Positions 1-43,915 of a stretch of DNA of 64,000 nucleotides are shown one piece after another (positions within the stretch are counted from its first letter, which is position 1; each line of letters begins with the position of its first letter). Location: positions 54,837,318 through 54,901,317 of the forward strand of contig JANVCC010000020.1 of the NCBI GenBank assembly GCA_025345505.1, written 5' to 3'. The position numbers were made by a program, and so were the translations under genes. The stretch is from Todiramphus chloris collaris. Lineage: Eukaryota; Chordata; Aves; Coraciiformes; Alcedinidae. The notes beneath the pieces were generated by a model. The model made no database searches. It was given only the letters and a program-made list of their open reading frames with translations, and was not told the origin of the DNA.

Positions 1-3000
1 CTGTTGGCAGGTACTTCAAGTTTCCATATACCCTCAAAGCATCTCCTTACCTCTATCCAGGCCCTCTAAAACACCTGCACTGCTGCAGGTCAGGGCTAGA
101 TGCTGTGGTGCAGAGGGGGATGAATGGAATGGTGTCAGTGTGGACCAGACACTTCGCCTTTATTCTTGTTGAATGGAGGTGACGTATTGCTGTGAAATAA
201 ATAAGAGCCACATGGTCAAGAGGTGGTGGCAGCTTTCAATCGATGTGAATAATAAGGGACAATGAATAATTTGGATTAATTTTGCTTTTTAAATGTGAGA
301 TGTTGCTGCTGCTTTCAGTGGGGAATATGAGGCATTTCTTTTTCATTCTAACTACTGCAATATCTTGGCCCTTTGTCACTTGTATGTTGTCCTCAGCAAA
401 ACCAAAAAGACCAGAGCTGGGATCTGCAAGAATCAGTCATCAGCGCAGAGATTTGTAAAAAAACCCACTAGGATTGGTATGAATGAAGATCTGTTTATGT
501 AAGCATCCTAAGAAATAGCAGAGCAGGGGGATTAAGAATGGCTTGTATTCATAACAAATGGCACCGCTCACATAAAAAAATTCAGACTGTTATTTTTGTC
601 ACGTCCAGGAGGTCTACATGCTGATAAGACCATAGGATACAAACTCACTTGTGAAAGATCCTCCTCTCTGATAACAGAAGGATGGCAGTATATTTCATCT
701 CCCATTCCTTCTCCTGGAAGCCTAGCAGCAAGAGAGACTGCGTCAAAGGATCACTACACAACAAGGCTCAATTGTTCAAGATTATTAAAGAACTGTCCCA
801 AAACCGAGAGGTTTAGTGAAGATTTAATAGCTGTCATCCCTTGTTGTGTATGTTGCACACAACCACTTGAAAAACCATGTCTTGTCACTTGTGAGCATGT
901 GTGAGTGAAATCTGTAAGAGAACAAGTGCGGGTAAGTAAAATCAGCTTAAAATGTAAATAAATACCATATTCCCCTTCTGTAAGATCTCATAGTAAGTTT
1001 GACCATACTGCTTTCCTACCTCAGCAAGCATGGTACTGCTAAAAGGACAAAGCCCACTGCCTTCATGGTGCCCAGTGAATCAAATTACTTGAGCCAAATA
1101 ACAATGCTGTACCAGGCCAGCTTAATCTTAACAATTTGGTTGCTGTTGGTTGGAACCTACTCAGTTTACAAGACTTGAATTGCAAAAGTTTGTAGGCCTT
1201 CCTCAAAATCTAGTAGCTGTAGGCATCAACATCTAATTATGCTTTAGCACAACACAGTGAGGAAAATCCAGATCTGCCTGACTGTGTACATGGTTTGGTG
1301 ACACAGTAATACAGTAATTGACATCACATTGCTGATCACTGTCCTGCAGAGGAGGGAAGATTCATTACCCAAGCCTGTGGAGTGGCTTTGTGATGCATAT
1401 CTGGTCCTAGCTTTCAGAGCCAGTTTGTAATTTGTCCAGTCCCTGTCATGTATTTTGTCAAACCCAACCCTGGAGACTGTGAGGATAACTTTCAAAATGT
1501 GGAAATAAATTCCAGCTGCTACCCTGCGTGACCAGTTTAGGTATCTTCTGTAACATGACAGCTCAACTCTTAACATCCAAGATGCAAGAACTTGCAAGAA
1601 CAGCAAGTTAGCTGTAAGCTTGCCAAGCTATTTTCATGCTCATGAGACTCCTGAGAAGACCAACATACTTGTGTATTTGCTTGAATGCTCATAATGGGAA
1701 GATAGAGGAGATTTTATTTTCAACAAGCTAACATCAATCTCCCTATTTGAAAGATGACCTGTTAGCACAGCTGCACTGCACAATCTGTTCGACTCAAACC
1801 ATTCATTTCACAGCAGGACAAAATGGTGATTTCTTTCATTTAACCAACTCACAAAGCACTTCCCTATAATTATATATTTTAATCAGATAAACAGGGGATT
1901 GAAAAAAAAAAAGTAATCTGTTTCTTGGCCATAACTGGATTTCCTCTGCAAATAATAAGTTAGAACAATAACAGGGGCTTTTGTTATAAATTTATTTTTA
2001 AACACTTTTCTTTATGTGAACTAGACAAATGTGCATGTCACGTGCCTAGCTTTTTAAAAGGAAGAAGTAAGAAACATTTTCCCTAAAACTCTCTTTCAAA
2101 AAAATAAAATGAAATTATTAAGAAATTGGACAGCATGTGGCCACGTTGGTAGGTGGTAGTAGAAAACCAAAATAATTGAACTTTAATTAGAACTTCTTCC
2201 AACTTTTATCTCTTTGTTGAAATATAAGAAACTTCTATCTATTTGTCTATAATAATGTCCAGCAAGCTCTACAAAAGTCTGGCTTAAGTCAGCTGGGACT
2301 CAGACTAAGGCTTGACTCCGTTTTTGTTAAAGACAAGCAATCATTCCATGTTTTTCCACAGATTTCAGAAAACCTTGTTTTAGGCAGCAGCCACCTCTGT
2401 ATCCAAAGCTGACACTGGAATGGCTAGAGGCTAACATTCACAAGGATATCTCTGTCGGCTTGCTGGTGTAGCTAGGTATCTCCTTGGGGTTTCAGCTAGG
2501 AAGTGAGAAGACAAAGACACAACCAGAGAGGCTTTTTGGAAATCACCACATTGATGGTTTCATAAAATTTAAAATACCAATCACAATTTTTAAGTCATAT
2601 GTGGACATGTCCTTCAAATTATATTTCTTTCCTCTGCTGCTTACACTTCTTGTAAATTTTGCACCCTTATTAGTTCTGAGACTAGAATTTAATGCTAGAA
2701 ACTAACCAAAGTACACTTACATAGTAGATTTTTTTGGACATTTGTGGTATTCTGTGTGGTGCATCTTAGGATAAAATCAAAAACAATCCTCTGGAGACAC
2801 AGATAAGCTTCTAATTGAAAAGCTGTATCAAACCCACTTTGATAGCAAACCCAGGCCCTCAATTCTGGAACCAGCACACTGCTCAGACTGACCACGTGTG
2901 TCAAATGCAAAATTACCCTCAACTTACCAGTCTGGTTACCTACTGCACAGGATTTGCTACATGAATTCTCCTACTCTTCAATCTTCCTCCAGGGAACAAA

Positions 3001-4086
3001 GTCCTGTGTGGTTGGCAGAAGAGGTAGTGGCTCTGTCTGTCAGTCCATCTACTCCACTCTGGCACACATGAGTAAAAGATACCTACTAATCTGGGCTCTC
3101 CCAAAGCCCCTTTAGAGCAGAATACTTGTGCTACCCAGCATAGGCTTGCCCTGAGCACCAGGAAAATGGAGTGGTATGCCAATGATCAGCGACACCAGCA
3201 TGTTGGCAAAGGGCACTCTCTGGTAAAGTAGACCTGAATACCAAATTACACAATTCTCATGCAGGGGAATTTCCAAAGCAGTCACAGAGTTTGCTTGAGA
3301 TACTGGTCCAGCAAGAAACCCAGCTGCCTATGCAAGATTGATCCAGCTAAGAGGCTAGGTCTTCTCTAAACAAAGATGGAAACGTGAATTCTATTCAGGG
3401 TAATTTTTATTTCAGATTGAGAAGCTACACAAAAAAAGAAATACACATTTCTATAAGAGAAGGGAAAAAGAGAGCATCCTATTGTGTCACCCTGGTAATA
3501 GAACAAACTATCTCTGCCTGCACCACAGGACAATTTTCTCCCTGGGCAGGCAGGGAGAGTTTGTACACTGAAAGGTACGCTACACAATAACCATCTGTTG
3601 TATCTACCCCAGGGTCACACACCCCCCAGACACAGCAATATGGTCTTTTTTTTTTTTTTTTTTTGCATATGTGCACTGTTCTCAGTACATAATAAAAAGG
3701 CTAATACAGAGTCATGTGGATGAAACCCATAGCTTTAAAAGAGGAACAGTTACAGATGTTCACAAGAATCAACACCCCTACATGGTACATGTACTTACTC
3801 AATGGAGTGTTTACTCTAGAGCAGTAGGTTTTATCTGAAGGCAGATATCTTATCACTTAATAGTGATACTGGATTGTACTGGAGCACATGGCAGTGAATT
3901 TCAGAGTTCATTTGTCTGTCATTTTATTAAAAAAATTAATCAAATGCCTTAGCATATAAAAATACACGAATCCTCCCTCCTAATAAGAGCAATTTGTGTT
4001 CATGTAGAAATAAAAGCGCACACACATGCACACACATCAGAGACAGGATGTCTGACAGAGAGCTTACAGGATAAAGAAAAGACAGG
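1..4086. other. Intergenic, downstream flank of SLC1A4
   Basis: AT-rich sequence without any open frame resembling a protein I know. The only notable element is a T19 run at 3646-3664. In mammals the next gene downstream is CEP68, but I see none of its exons here. Confidence 0.7.
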
Positions 4087-4157
4087 GAATCACAGAACGT
4101 TAAGAGTTGGAAGGGACCTCAGAAGATCATCTAGTCCAACCCCCTTGCCAGAGAACA
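4087..4157 (-). mobile_element. CR1 LINE, 3' tail fragment
   Basis: Read on the minus strand, it has the GGGGGTTGGACTAGATGATC core followed by GGTCCCTTCCAACTCTTAACG and a degraded terminal repeat (TTCTGTGATTC). This matches the last 70 or so bases of CR1. It is severely 5'-truncated, as is usual for CR1 insertions, and has no coding part. Confidence 0.85.
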
Positions 4158-7100
4158 CTTTCCCTGTCCCATACTAGGACCGTTGCCTTCTCCCTTCTGT
4201 CTCCAGGGCTAATGGAGTCTCTCACCTTTGGTGCATAGTTATGTTAAAAAACCAAACAGCAGCTTGGAATTTGTCCTGAAGGGAGCCAGGACAAGGCACC
4301 TTTAAAGATAAGGCAGATTGCATACCTCTGCTGCAGGAGGAGCCTTCTCATATCTTAGAGGTGGTCCTGCTGTCTAGAGGGATTAATCACAATCTAAGCA
4401 AAATCTTCACCCTCACAAAGCATGAGTGAGTTGGTCTCAGTTTGATGTTAAGCAAGAAGCAATTCAGAAAGAGAGATTCATCTCCCATTAAAAGAAGTAC
4501 ACACAGCTATTTGTAGTGCTACATGTGGTCTCCATGCTGTACAGCATGTGCTTGGTGGATTACCTTCCAAAAGTGTAGCCAGGACAGTAACACAGAAAGT
4601 CTAAAAAAGATTGGAATATTTTGGGATAGCAAACAATGTCATTATTTCCACAATGATATCAGGAGAGTATATAAACAGAGCATTTTTGTGGGGCAGAAAA
4701 GGAAAGCAGACAGGGCTGGGCTAGCTCCGTTACAATTATTTGATTTATTAAGTGTAAAATAGCATTAAGGTTATTGCCTTAATGAAGTGTTTTCTTCAGC
4801 CCAGGCCCTCCTCCAAAGTTGAAGCTACATCTTCATCCCCCTCATAACAAGATGTCAGACAGTCTATGTCCTCACATGGGACTAGAGTATCTTTTAAATT
4901 TAATCTATGTACTACAGGAGCATGGTCCTGCTGGGGCCTGGTCAGACTCCAAGGACAACAGCAGACTGTACAAGGGGGATACAGAGAAGGAAAACTGATA
5001 AATGAGAAAGTTTCCTTCTGCATCAACACTGATCATCTAGAAAACACATTTTTCTTGTGGGAGGCACCATGGAATAAGAGTACTGTGAGCACGTAAAATG
5101 CCTCTAGTTATAGCTAACAAGTTTTTAATGTGTTCCTTTACTGAACATGATCATGTTAAGAGGACCAGATCAAACCCCTGTGCTTCTTAAGAGGTATCAT
5201 CTCCATCAGAACTCTGCAGGCCACTGAAAGCTCAGGAAACTACACTAATGCACACCAGTGAAAGCACTGGCCCATCTATCTTGAGGCATTCCTTCCAGTC
5301 CTTAAAAGGATTACAATCCAAACCAGTTAATATTTGAGTAATTTTTTTATGGTTAAGCACAATTCTTTCTATGGGAATGTAATCCAAGGGGATTCAGGCA
5401 TATGCAAACAGTTTCCTTCAGAGAAGATTTCTACTGGTAATTTCCTTCTGCAACATGTAATTGCAATTAATTTAAGTTGCACCAACATGGCACGTGCAGT
5501 TTAGTTTCAGTTACAAAATACATGCTTGCAAAAGAAGGGTATTGCTTTCTTAGTGAGGTTATCAGAAGAAGCAAGCAAAAGCTATCCTAAGGAACATCTA
5601 ATACCAAATTTCTTGGTCTCTGGGGCTAAAAATCACACCATTAACTTTGCATTATAACAATGTTGGCTCAAAATTCGCTTCCTCATGGTGGTTTCTGACA
5701 GGAGATCTGCTTGCCTTGCAAATGGTGTCTGTGGCCTTGGGAAAGGCAAGTATATATGTTTCTTTAGCAGGACCTCAAGTAAGAGCAGCTGGCCTGCTGA
5801 CATGTCCACAGTCCTCACCTCCTGCTGACACTGAAATCAGTGGTTAAATCCAAGTGATATTTCGTAGCTGTTGGGGATGATATATCTGCTGACACTGAGG
5901 TGAAATTTGCTAAGTAACCAAACCGCAAATTCTTGAATGAAGGAGATTTTCTTCTTCCTTTTCTATTAAAAAAATCCATCCTAGAGGGAAGATAACTCTC
6001 CTACATCTGCACATCTCCCCTTCCATCCCTTCAAAAAGAGAAGTGATCACCCTGCACTAACACACTATTACTACTATGGTATCCATGCTCAAATATATTT
6101 ATAAACACCTAGACATTAATTTTTTTAGGGAGGTGATAGTTGTTAGCTAACAATGAACTTGGCTTCAGTATTCAAGATCTGCTCCTAGCCTCCTTGGTAC
6201 CTCCTCATGTGACTTGAGAAAGCGTTCTTTCACTTTTTTATACTGTGCACATTCCATTCCGCAGCTGTGAAATGGTACCTGCTGGTCACAAAAGTCTGTG
6301 AACTCCAGATGCAGAGAATGAATACTGTGTTAACATTAACGTCCCAAGCTGGTGCTCAGATGTGAAGACAACAGAGCTACAGGAGCCAAATAAGGCTCTT
6401 GATAGCTTTAACACCGAGTTAAAATATTCAGTGGCAACTGTCTCAGTGCCCAGAGAAAGTTTCACATCATTTTCCCTCCTCCCTGAATCTGAGGCAGCAA
6501 GTGAACAAGGCTTTCATCAATTAGCTCTCATAGATAAAAAGGTCCTCTTTGTCCTCTAAGACTAATGGCTACCATGCATTTATCTGAGGAGCATTTGTCC
6601 AAGCTATCCCGCAAGAAGAATGTGGATCAATCCCTGATCCACAACTGTACTGTTATTTCCCTGTGGTCATGGCTACCAGCCAGAAACAGCTTATCAGAGC
6701 TGCATGCTGACACACTGCATGCATCACTGTTGCTCGGTGACAAGACGCTTCAGAAACATCAGCACTCAGCGTCTGCCTGCAAATTGTGGGCAGACAGCAG
6801 GCAGGGACTTGCATCGTCTCTGCTACATGTGGGACAAATGCCTGCAGTCTATTTGATACTATGTGTATCAAAATACCAAGGAAAAGATGCTTCCTTCAGG
6901 TCTTATCTTCTTTATCTAATTGCTTACCCTATCTTGTGTGATGCTCATACTGCAATCCTCCACCTCTTCTTGCTTTTTCTCCACTTTTTTTCACCCATAC
7001 TGCCAAGAAGACAACTTCTTTTAGTTTCTTCTTTCACTAAAACTAAACAAAAACTAAGACTCTTAATTTAGACGTTGAATCCACGGTGAGGTCTGTTAAT

Positions 7101-10100
7101 TTACCTGAACTCAAGGTTTCATGGTATGCCAGTTGGAGATGGAAGGCAGCAGATACATGAGGGCCCCGTGCCCCCTTGACTAAATCGCAGCTGCTTTTTG
7201 AAGTGCAACTCACACTGACACTAGCTCCCCAGCTTTGCCTGAGTTAGCCCAGGAAATGCATACACTGGATCTCCTTTCCATCACAGAGTCATTTGTACTC
7301 TAGCACAATGCAAGTTTGACTTCACAATGCATACTTTGATTCCTTTTACATTTTTTAAAAGTTCAGTATTAAGATTTAGTGCTCTGTGTCTTAAGATTAT
7401 TTTGCAAACACTGTGACTCACTATCCTCCACGTTATTGCCTGCGAGAGGCAGGTTAAATAACTGTAAACTTAATTTACAGAAAACGAAGCACAGTCAGAG
7501 GATTTATGTGACCTGCTTAATTCTGGTCTGTTCATCAGTCAGAGGATGAGTCATTACAGGCAGGTCTGCGAGTGATTATGAACTGCCATGGCACAGCTAT
7601 CAATCAATGTCTAATCAATGAAGATGTGAGATTTTTGTTTTGGTGAGAGTTTGTCTTTTGGTCCTTTGACTTCTTACCTGAGGCTCACTGACTGTGGAAG
7701 GATCGGGATTAAAAATTATGATTTCCAACAGGAGGATGCTTTCCTGTAGCTGCAAAAATGTGCTATGCTATCACAGAAACGGAGTGAGAATTCAGCTTGG
7801 ATTGTTGATCAACACTGCAAATATTTGCAGAAAGAAGTGATGTGTTTGCACCTTTTGCAAGCTCTTGAGAACATAACCTACAACATATGAAAGGGTGGTC
7901 AGTCACAGTGATACTAGGGCCTTTGACTTGGCTGAAAGAAGAACTGCCTAAACACCTCAGTTTTCATTATTCCTGATGTAAAATACATAGGAGCCCCAGG
8001 AGAAGGAGTCTAAGAATGGTGACACTGAGTCATGTTCACCTCAAGCACTGGCCACAGCAAATGACCAGGAAAGAGTAAAGGAACAGAGCAAGCACATATG
8101 AAACCTCCCTACCTCTCATACTGTCCCCACAACCTCTCCTCACCTGCTCAGGGCACTGATTCAGGGCAGCAACAGGGCTGCCCAGAAAAGACAAAGCAAA
8201 GATTTGTTTCACCAACTGATATGGTACTTTGGCTGGCTCCACATTCTGTTATGTCTGAAGAACAATGTCCTCTTTGTCACATCCCTGCAGGGGTAGTCCT
8301 GGGTTTGGCCCTGGTCTGTTCTTAACACAAAAGCCATCCTGATTGCAAAAGACATCCCCAGAAGGGTTTAAAGTCCTTTGCAATTACTGAATCTTGTTAT
8401 GCAGTTACCAACTCATCATCTGAGCTAAACCTCAGTTCCTGGGAATAATAGGTCTTTAACAAAAATATCCTAATAGCAGCCAAGTGCTGGCACCCTCCAT
8501 CACTCACTACATCTTTTCAGGCATCCACAGCCATATCTCACAGCACAGAACAAGCACCTTTCTCAGGATAAGAGATGGCTACTTCTCTGCACTCCCAGAT
8601 TACCAAGTCTCAGAAACCTCTGGTAAGTTGAGGACAAGAGCAAGGGAGAACACAAAATACTTTCCAAGGACTAGCTGGAGCTCTCGAAACTTCGTGCACT
8701 CTCCCATTTATACCTGAGCCACTGATACATAAAACCAGCATGGGGCATTCCAGGAAATGGGATAAACCAGGGATGAATAGAGCATGGAGTGGAAAGCCAA
8801 TTCTGGAGAAGAAAAAGATGGTCCAAAACAGTTAAAGAAACTTCACTGACAAAGTAAAAGTAGGATAAATTGCATCAGAGACAAAATGGGATTGCACATG
8901 CTAAAGGCTTGCAAACTCTTCCATATTCCCCTACTTTTCTCCCAAAAAGCATTCGCTGTACTGGAGGGAGGGACATGAATTGTTTACAGCCTGCCTTCCT
9001 AAGGAGAGAATTTGTACCTTCCCCCAAAAAGACTAAAACCAAAGAGAAAAACAGTGTTTTCTAGATGGAATTTATTTCTTCTTGAAATAAAAAGCAACTG
9101 ATTAAAGGTTTCCAATTTACAGTCATGCTGGGAGAACATAAAACATACGCCTGGTGAAGAGACACCAGAATTGAGTACCATACCGGCACCAGATTCACAG
9201 AGTGCCTGGGTGACAGCAGAGCAGAAACTACTACCAGCTGCACTTGCACTGCTGCTGAGCACCTCCTCAGCTCATAGCCTCTTGGAGCAAGGCTGCACAA
9301 GGACCTGAAATAGGAAGCTCCCCGTGTAACACACTGCATTGCAGGTTCAGGACAGCATCTAAATTGCACAGCCTTCAACAGCCCTTTAATTTTTCTCCCA
9401 GTGGCCTTACCTAAAGACCTTGACCACTTGAAGCAAATGGCAGGTCTTCTATCTCATTGGGCTTTCAATCAGGATTCATGTTGTTACAAAGGCAGTTGCT
9501 GGACTGTGCCGAATTATTTAAGAGTCTGAGAGAGTAATACAGGATCTTTTACATTTGTACCTTAAAAAAGGCAGATAGAGAGCCCTAGAAGATGTTGCAT
9601 GGCCATCATGAGGAATGGGAGCATCAAAGAAAAACAAGAAATGTAATTTCTGACACAGGTGATACAGAAAAGACCAAGGTCTTCTGAGAAGCAGTAGTTA
9701 TGCAGCATTCCTGCTTCCATGGAAAACACTGGGATCCCTCTTGCTGCACACAAACAAAAGAACTGGCACCTTTGTTAGTCTAAAGAAGGGCTTCTGTAAG
9801 ATTACAGATTTCTGGCAGGTTAAGACCCAAGTACTCATGGTTCATATGAACACCATGGCACCTGTTTCCAGGAGGAGTGTTAGATTTCCTTGGTTAAGTT
9901 TCCACTATGAGAATGATTTGACCTCCTTAAATCTGACAGCTCTAACAAGCTCTACATGGGACTAGACATTCATGTGATGAAAACATGGCAATCCACTAGG
10001 GAGGATTGGGAGATGCACTCTTCAGAAAAGACTTGGAGCTTCTGCATTGCTATTGGAAAATACTGCAAAGACTCTGAGGTATTGGCTTTAATGTACCATT

Positions 10101-12499
10101 TCCTGGGAATCCACTGTCAGAAAGAATGTTCCGCAGCTTATGGTGCGCTGCTACAAGGATGAGGCACAACAGTCAAGACACAGCACTACAAGGAATAAAG
10201 ATCAACACAGCAATGGCAAGGTGCTGCTTGTGAGGAAGCCCAGCTTGTGGACTTGCCCAAGTGAGTGTTGTGTGGGCAACAACAGCTTTGGGGTGAAAAA
10301 AAAAAACCTGAGAAATGTTCTAGTATGAAATGGTGCTGTGATGCTTCCTGGGAATTGTCATTTCAGTGCTGCCTGCTCTCATGTCCTGACCCTGCATATG
10401 TCATGGTGAGGGAGAGCATCAGAGATGCTCTATGTCTGATGGGGGATAAAATGTAACTGCAGAACTCAGCCCACAGGGCTGATTTTCAGCTTCCTTCAGA
10501 CATCTGTATACTGCTTTGAAATAAAAGGATTTGAGATTCTGGTCCATTTATATTTTTCAAATAAATATTTAGACTTGTTTAAACAAAAAAAAACCCCATG
10601 GCTCTGTTGAGAACCGTTTCTTCAAACCTCCAACAGTTTTCAAAGCACCTCTTATTTGTTGGCTTTCATTATCAGCTACAAAGTGCACTTTGGCTTTCCT
10701 GAGTTGAAAGGCATTGGAATGATTCTAATGGGAGGAAATACAAAGTTTCACTGGGTATTGATCTGCTGAAAATGAAATAAATACTGGCAAAGGATGTCCC
10801 TAGTGAATTGTGTTTGTCTCCTTTCATTTTGAAGATAAGCCAACGAGTGATCAAATTTTGTGGACATGGTTATAAATAAACTGGTTAAAAAGAAACTCCA
10901 CCTGCAGTTTCTCAGTGGGCTGACTAATCTTTTCCTACTTTGACTGTTTCCATAGCCCTGCTGCCTGTGATTAAATTAATGACGCACTCACTGTGTGTTC
11001 CCCCAGAGGTAGCCACATCTCATTCTGAGTATCTTTTTGCAAACTTTCTTGTGTCCCTTTACCAGGAAGGATACTTTGCAAACGAAGGCAATTGCTGCTG
11101 ATATGGAACTAGAGCTGTCTCTTCCTAGTGCCATGAACATAAACATCAGCAACTGGTATCTTCTGAAGAAAACTTCCTCTGAAGCAAGAAAGGAGAAAAA
11201 GGGATACTTAGTGTTACTTTATATCAAAGCTAAGCACAAATATATATTGCTGAATTAACATTGTGAAGACTAACCATACAAAATCATCTTGCTAAAGTTG
11301 CTAAAGTAGCCAAGCGAAAGCATCACAAATCCACGCAAATCTTGGCATATACCCAGCCATAATTTTCTATCTATCTACTGTCCAAAAAGCCAAGATAAAT
11401 CAACAGGATCTTTGCTGGACTTTGTTCAGATTTGGGGTGGAATTTCAGGAAGTATGTTGTAAAGGAAAAAAGGTGGAGTCAGAATCCAGAAGCATTTGCC
11501 TCAGCCTCAAGCAAAGTTTACCATCTGCCACTAGGCATTACCCAGGCCCAGCACCACCCAGAATTACTAAATGTAAGCTACTGCCAGAAGGACATTTATA
11601 GTAGGATCAAAATCTTGTCAGGAACATGTATGCAGCTGTCCCAAAACAGAGATCACTGAACTACACAGGGTTATAAACTCACCTCTTCTCTCCCCTTTTC
11701 AAGCTAACACTCAGACTTGCCTGTCATCAGTTCCCACATGATGCGTGTTCAGATTTTGTCCTCCCCGTTCAGTTTTGCCAGAAGAGGGATATGACTTGTT
11801 ACAACTGACCCATTAAATAAACATGAGCAGGACATGGTGTGCTAGCAAAGAAGCACATGTGTTTTCATGAAGAGAACTGGCTTCTTGATGTTGTCACAGG
11901 CAAGCCTCTTTCGGACATATTTATGCTGGAACAGACTCTATTATTTTTTTTAGACCCAGTGGGATTACCTTAACAAAATTTGTGTTTCCTTGTGATTTTT
12001 TCCTTAACAGCTTGGTTAGAGGAAAGGAGAAAACCAGTCCTGGTCTGCATGAAGATCTCCAATGTTTGGTCCAAAAGTTTGGGAGTTACTCACTCAGGAA
12101 AACTGCTATAAGCTGCAGTGCAGTGGGGGAATGGAACAAAGGTCAGAGCCCTGTAAGCTATTAATTGATATATGAAACAAAAAAACCCCAAACAAACAAA
12201 AAAAACCAAAATGAAACACAAAAACCAAACAAACAAGCAAAAAAAAAAAAAAAGCTAGCTTTCAGGATATACTTCATATTTTTAAGTGACCATAAAACAG
12301 GAGAGAAAGGGGAGTGTGAGAGAAATGCTGATTCCTATCATGTCTGGAATGATGACTAAGTGTTTTCAGGACAGAAACTTAATTTAACCAACATTTTCAC
12401 CCACACCAGAGTTTCTAGACTGCATCACCATTAGAACAGCAGCACAATAAGCTTACTAATTTTTCTCTACAATAAGCATATACCAGGTTTGTCTGCTTC
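4158..12499. other. Intergenic, 8.3 kb without recognisable gene
   Basis: No exon-like, RNA-gene-like or transposon-like segment that I can name. An A-rich stretch with ACAAAC-type units lies at about 12180-12255. The longest open frame (6565-7071, plus, 168 codons) has no recognisable domain and reads like chance. Confidence 0.65.
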
Positions 12500-12816
12500 C
12501 CCTCCTCCAACCCATAAGAGCCTTTATTAACAGAAGTCTTGTTAAACGAGAAGTCTCAATAGCACTGTTTTCACATATACGTGCCACCCATACACATGTA
12601 TTATCAAAATACTATTATAAAGTGAGTCTCCTTCCTCAACACCCCTTTTCTCCCCACCCCACCTCCCTCCCCTTCCCCAGGCCAGTGTATTTCAAAACAG
12701 ACTGGAAATGAAAACTCTTAAGAGCCATGCAGCCTTTGTTAGCACTGCAAACATTTAGGTGTGCTAATGAGTCCCCAGTCCACCTCTGGGATGCATGTTG
12801 ATAAACAGCCTTGAGT
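12500..12816 (-). other. SLC1A4: SLC1A4 proximal 3' UTR
   Basis: This is the sequence from the stop codon to just past the first AATAAA. It includes a pyrimidine-rich block on the plus strand at about 12640-12680 (purine-rich in the mRNA). Longer 3' UTRs using distal sites are likely in this gene family but cannot be placed from sequence alone. Confidence 0.55.
12523..12528 (-). terminator. Candidate poly(A) signal AATAAA for SLC1A4
   Basis: A canonical AATAAA reads on the minus strand 289 bases past the stop codon, followed by a GT-rich stretch (TTATGGGTTGG) suitable as a downstream element. It is the first such hexamer after the stop. Confidence 0.5.
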
Positions 12817-43169
<30,353 letters not shown>

Positions 43170-43479
43170 GCTGCCCGTCTCAGCTGGTAGCGCCAGCGTG
43201 CTCCCCACCGCCCAGCTGCCTACGCGGCACCTCGTGTCCCGCTACCACACGGCTGACGGAGTGGGCCCTGTGGCAGACCCCGCCCTGCGCCCGGGGGGCG
43301 GCCCCGGCCCGGTCCCACCCCGCCCGCCCGGGGGGAGGTTGACCCCGCCTCTCCGCCGCGCGCGGCCGCCGGCTGGACTGCGTGAGACAGCTGAGCGCCA
43401 TCGCCTCCCCAAGGGCCCGCACGTCCCTTCCGCGCCCCCGCGGAGCCCTCTGCTTGCCCTTGGCGTTTACACACAGCTC

Positions 43480-43915
43480 TTCGGTGTGCGTACCCCCAGT
43501 GTCCCCGAGCTTACACGTGTCCCCTCAGCGGTCTCCTCAGAGCGTCACTTTCGGTGTCCCTGCGGCTTACACAGGTCCTCCCAGTGTCCTCAGGCTCCCC
43601 ATGTTTCACATGTGTCACCATCACTGTCCCCACAGCACACAAGCACCCTCAGTGTCACCATGGCTCACATATCTCTCCTCTGTTTCTCTATGGTTTACAC
43701 ACATCCTCATCAGTACCCTCAAAGGTCATATACATCTTCTCAGTGTCCCCCCTCATGTTTCACACATGTCATCTCAGTATACCCTGGCTCACATATGTCC
43801 GTCCCCTCAGTGATCCCATAGTTTAGACAAATCCCCTTCAGTTCCCTCACAGCTTATGTATGTCTCCTCAGTGTCCCATGGTTCACACAGGTCCCCTCAG
43901 TGTCCACCTCCTCTC
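43480..43915 (+). repeat. Degenerate minisatellite upstream of SLC1A4
   Basis: A unit of about 30-34 bases, roughly CTCAGTGTCCC followed by ATGGTTCACACAGGTCC, recurs a dozen or so times with many substitutions and small indels. It begins at the edge of the CpG island. The open frames at 43382-43826 in all three plus frames are by-products of this repeat. Confidence 0.8.

Noticed and set aside
6565-7071. 168-codon plus-strand open frame downstream of SLC1A4
   Set aside because: No domain, no splice context and a low-complexity hydrophobic end. I see no homology to CEP68 or any other neighbour expected from mammalian gene order.
43170-43208. Upstream in-frame start for SLC1A4 at 43208
   Set aside because: The codon there is GTG, not ATG. 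The ATG at 43169 has a strong context and gives an N-terminus like that of known ASCT1 proteins.
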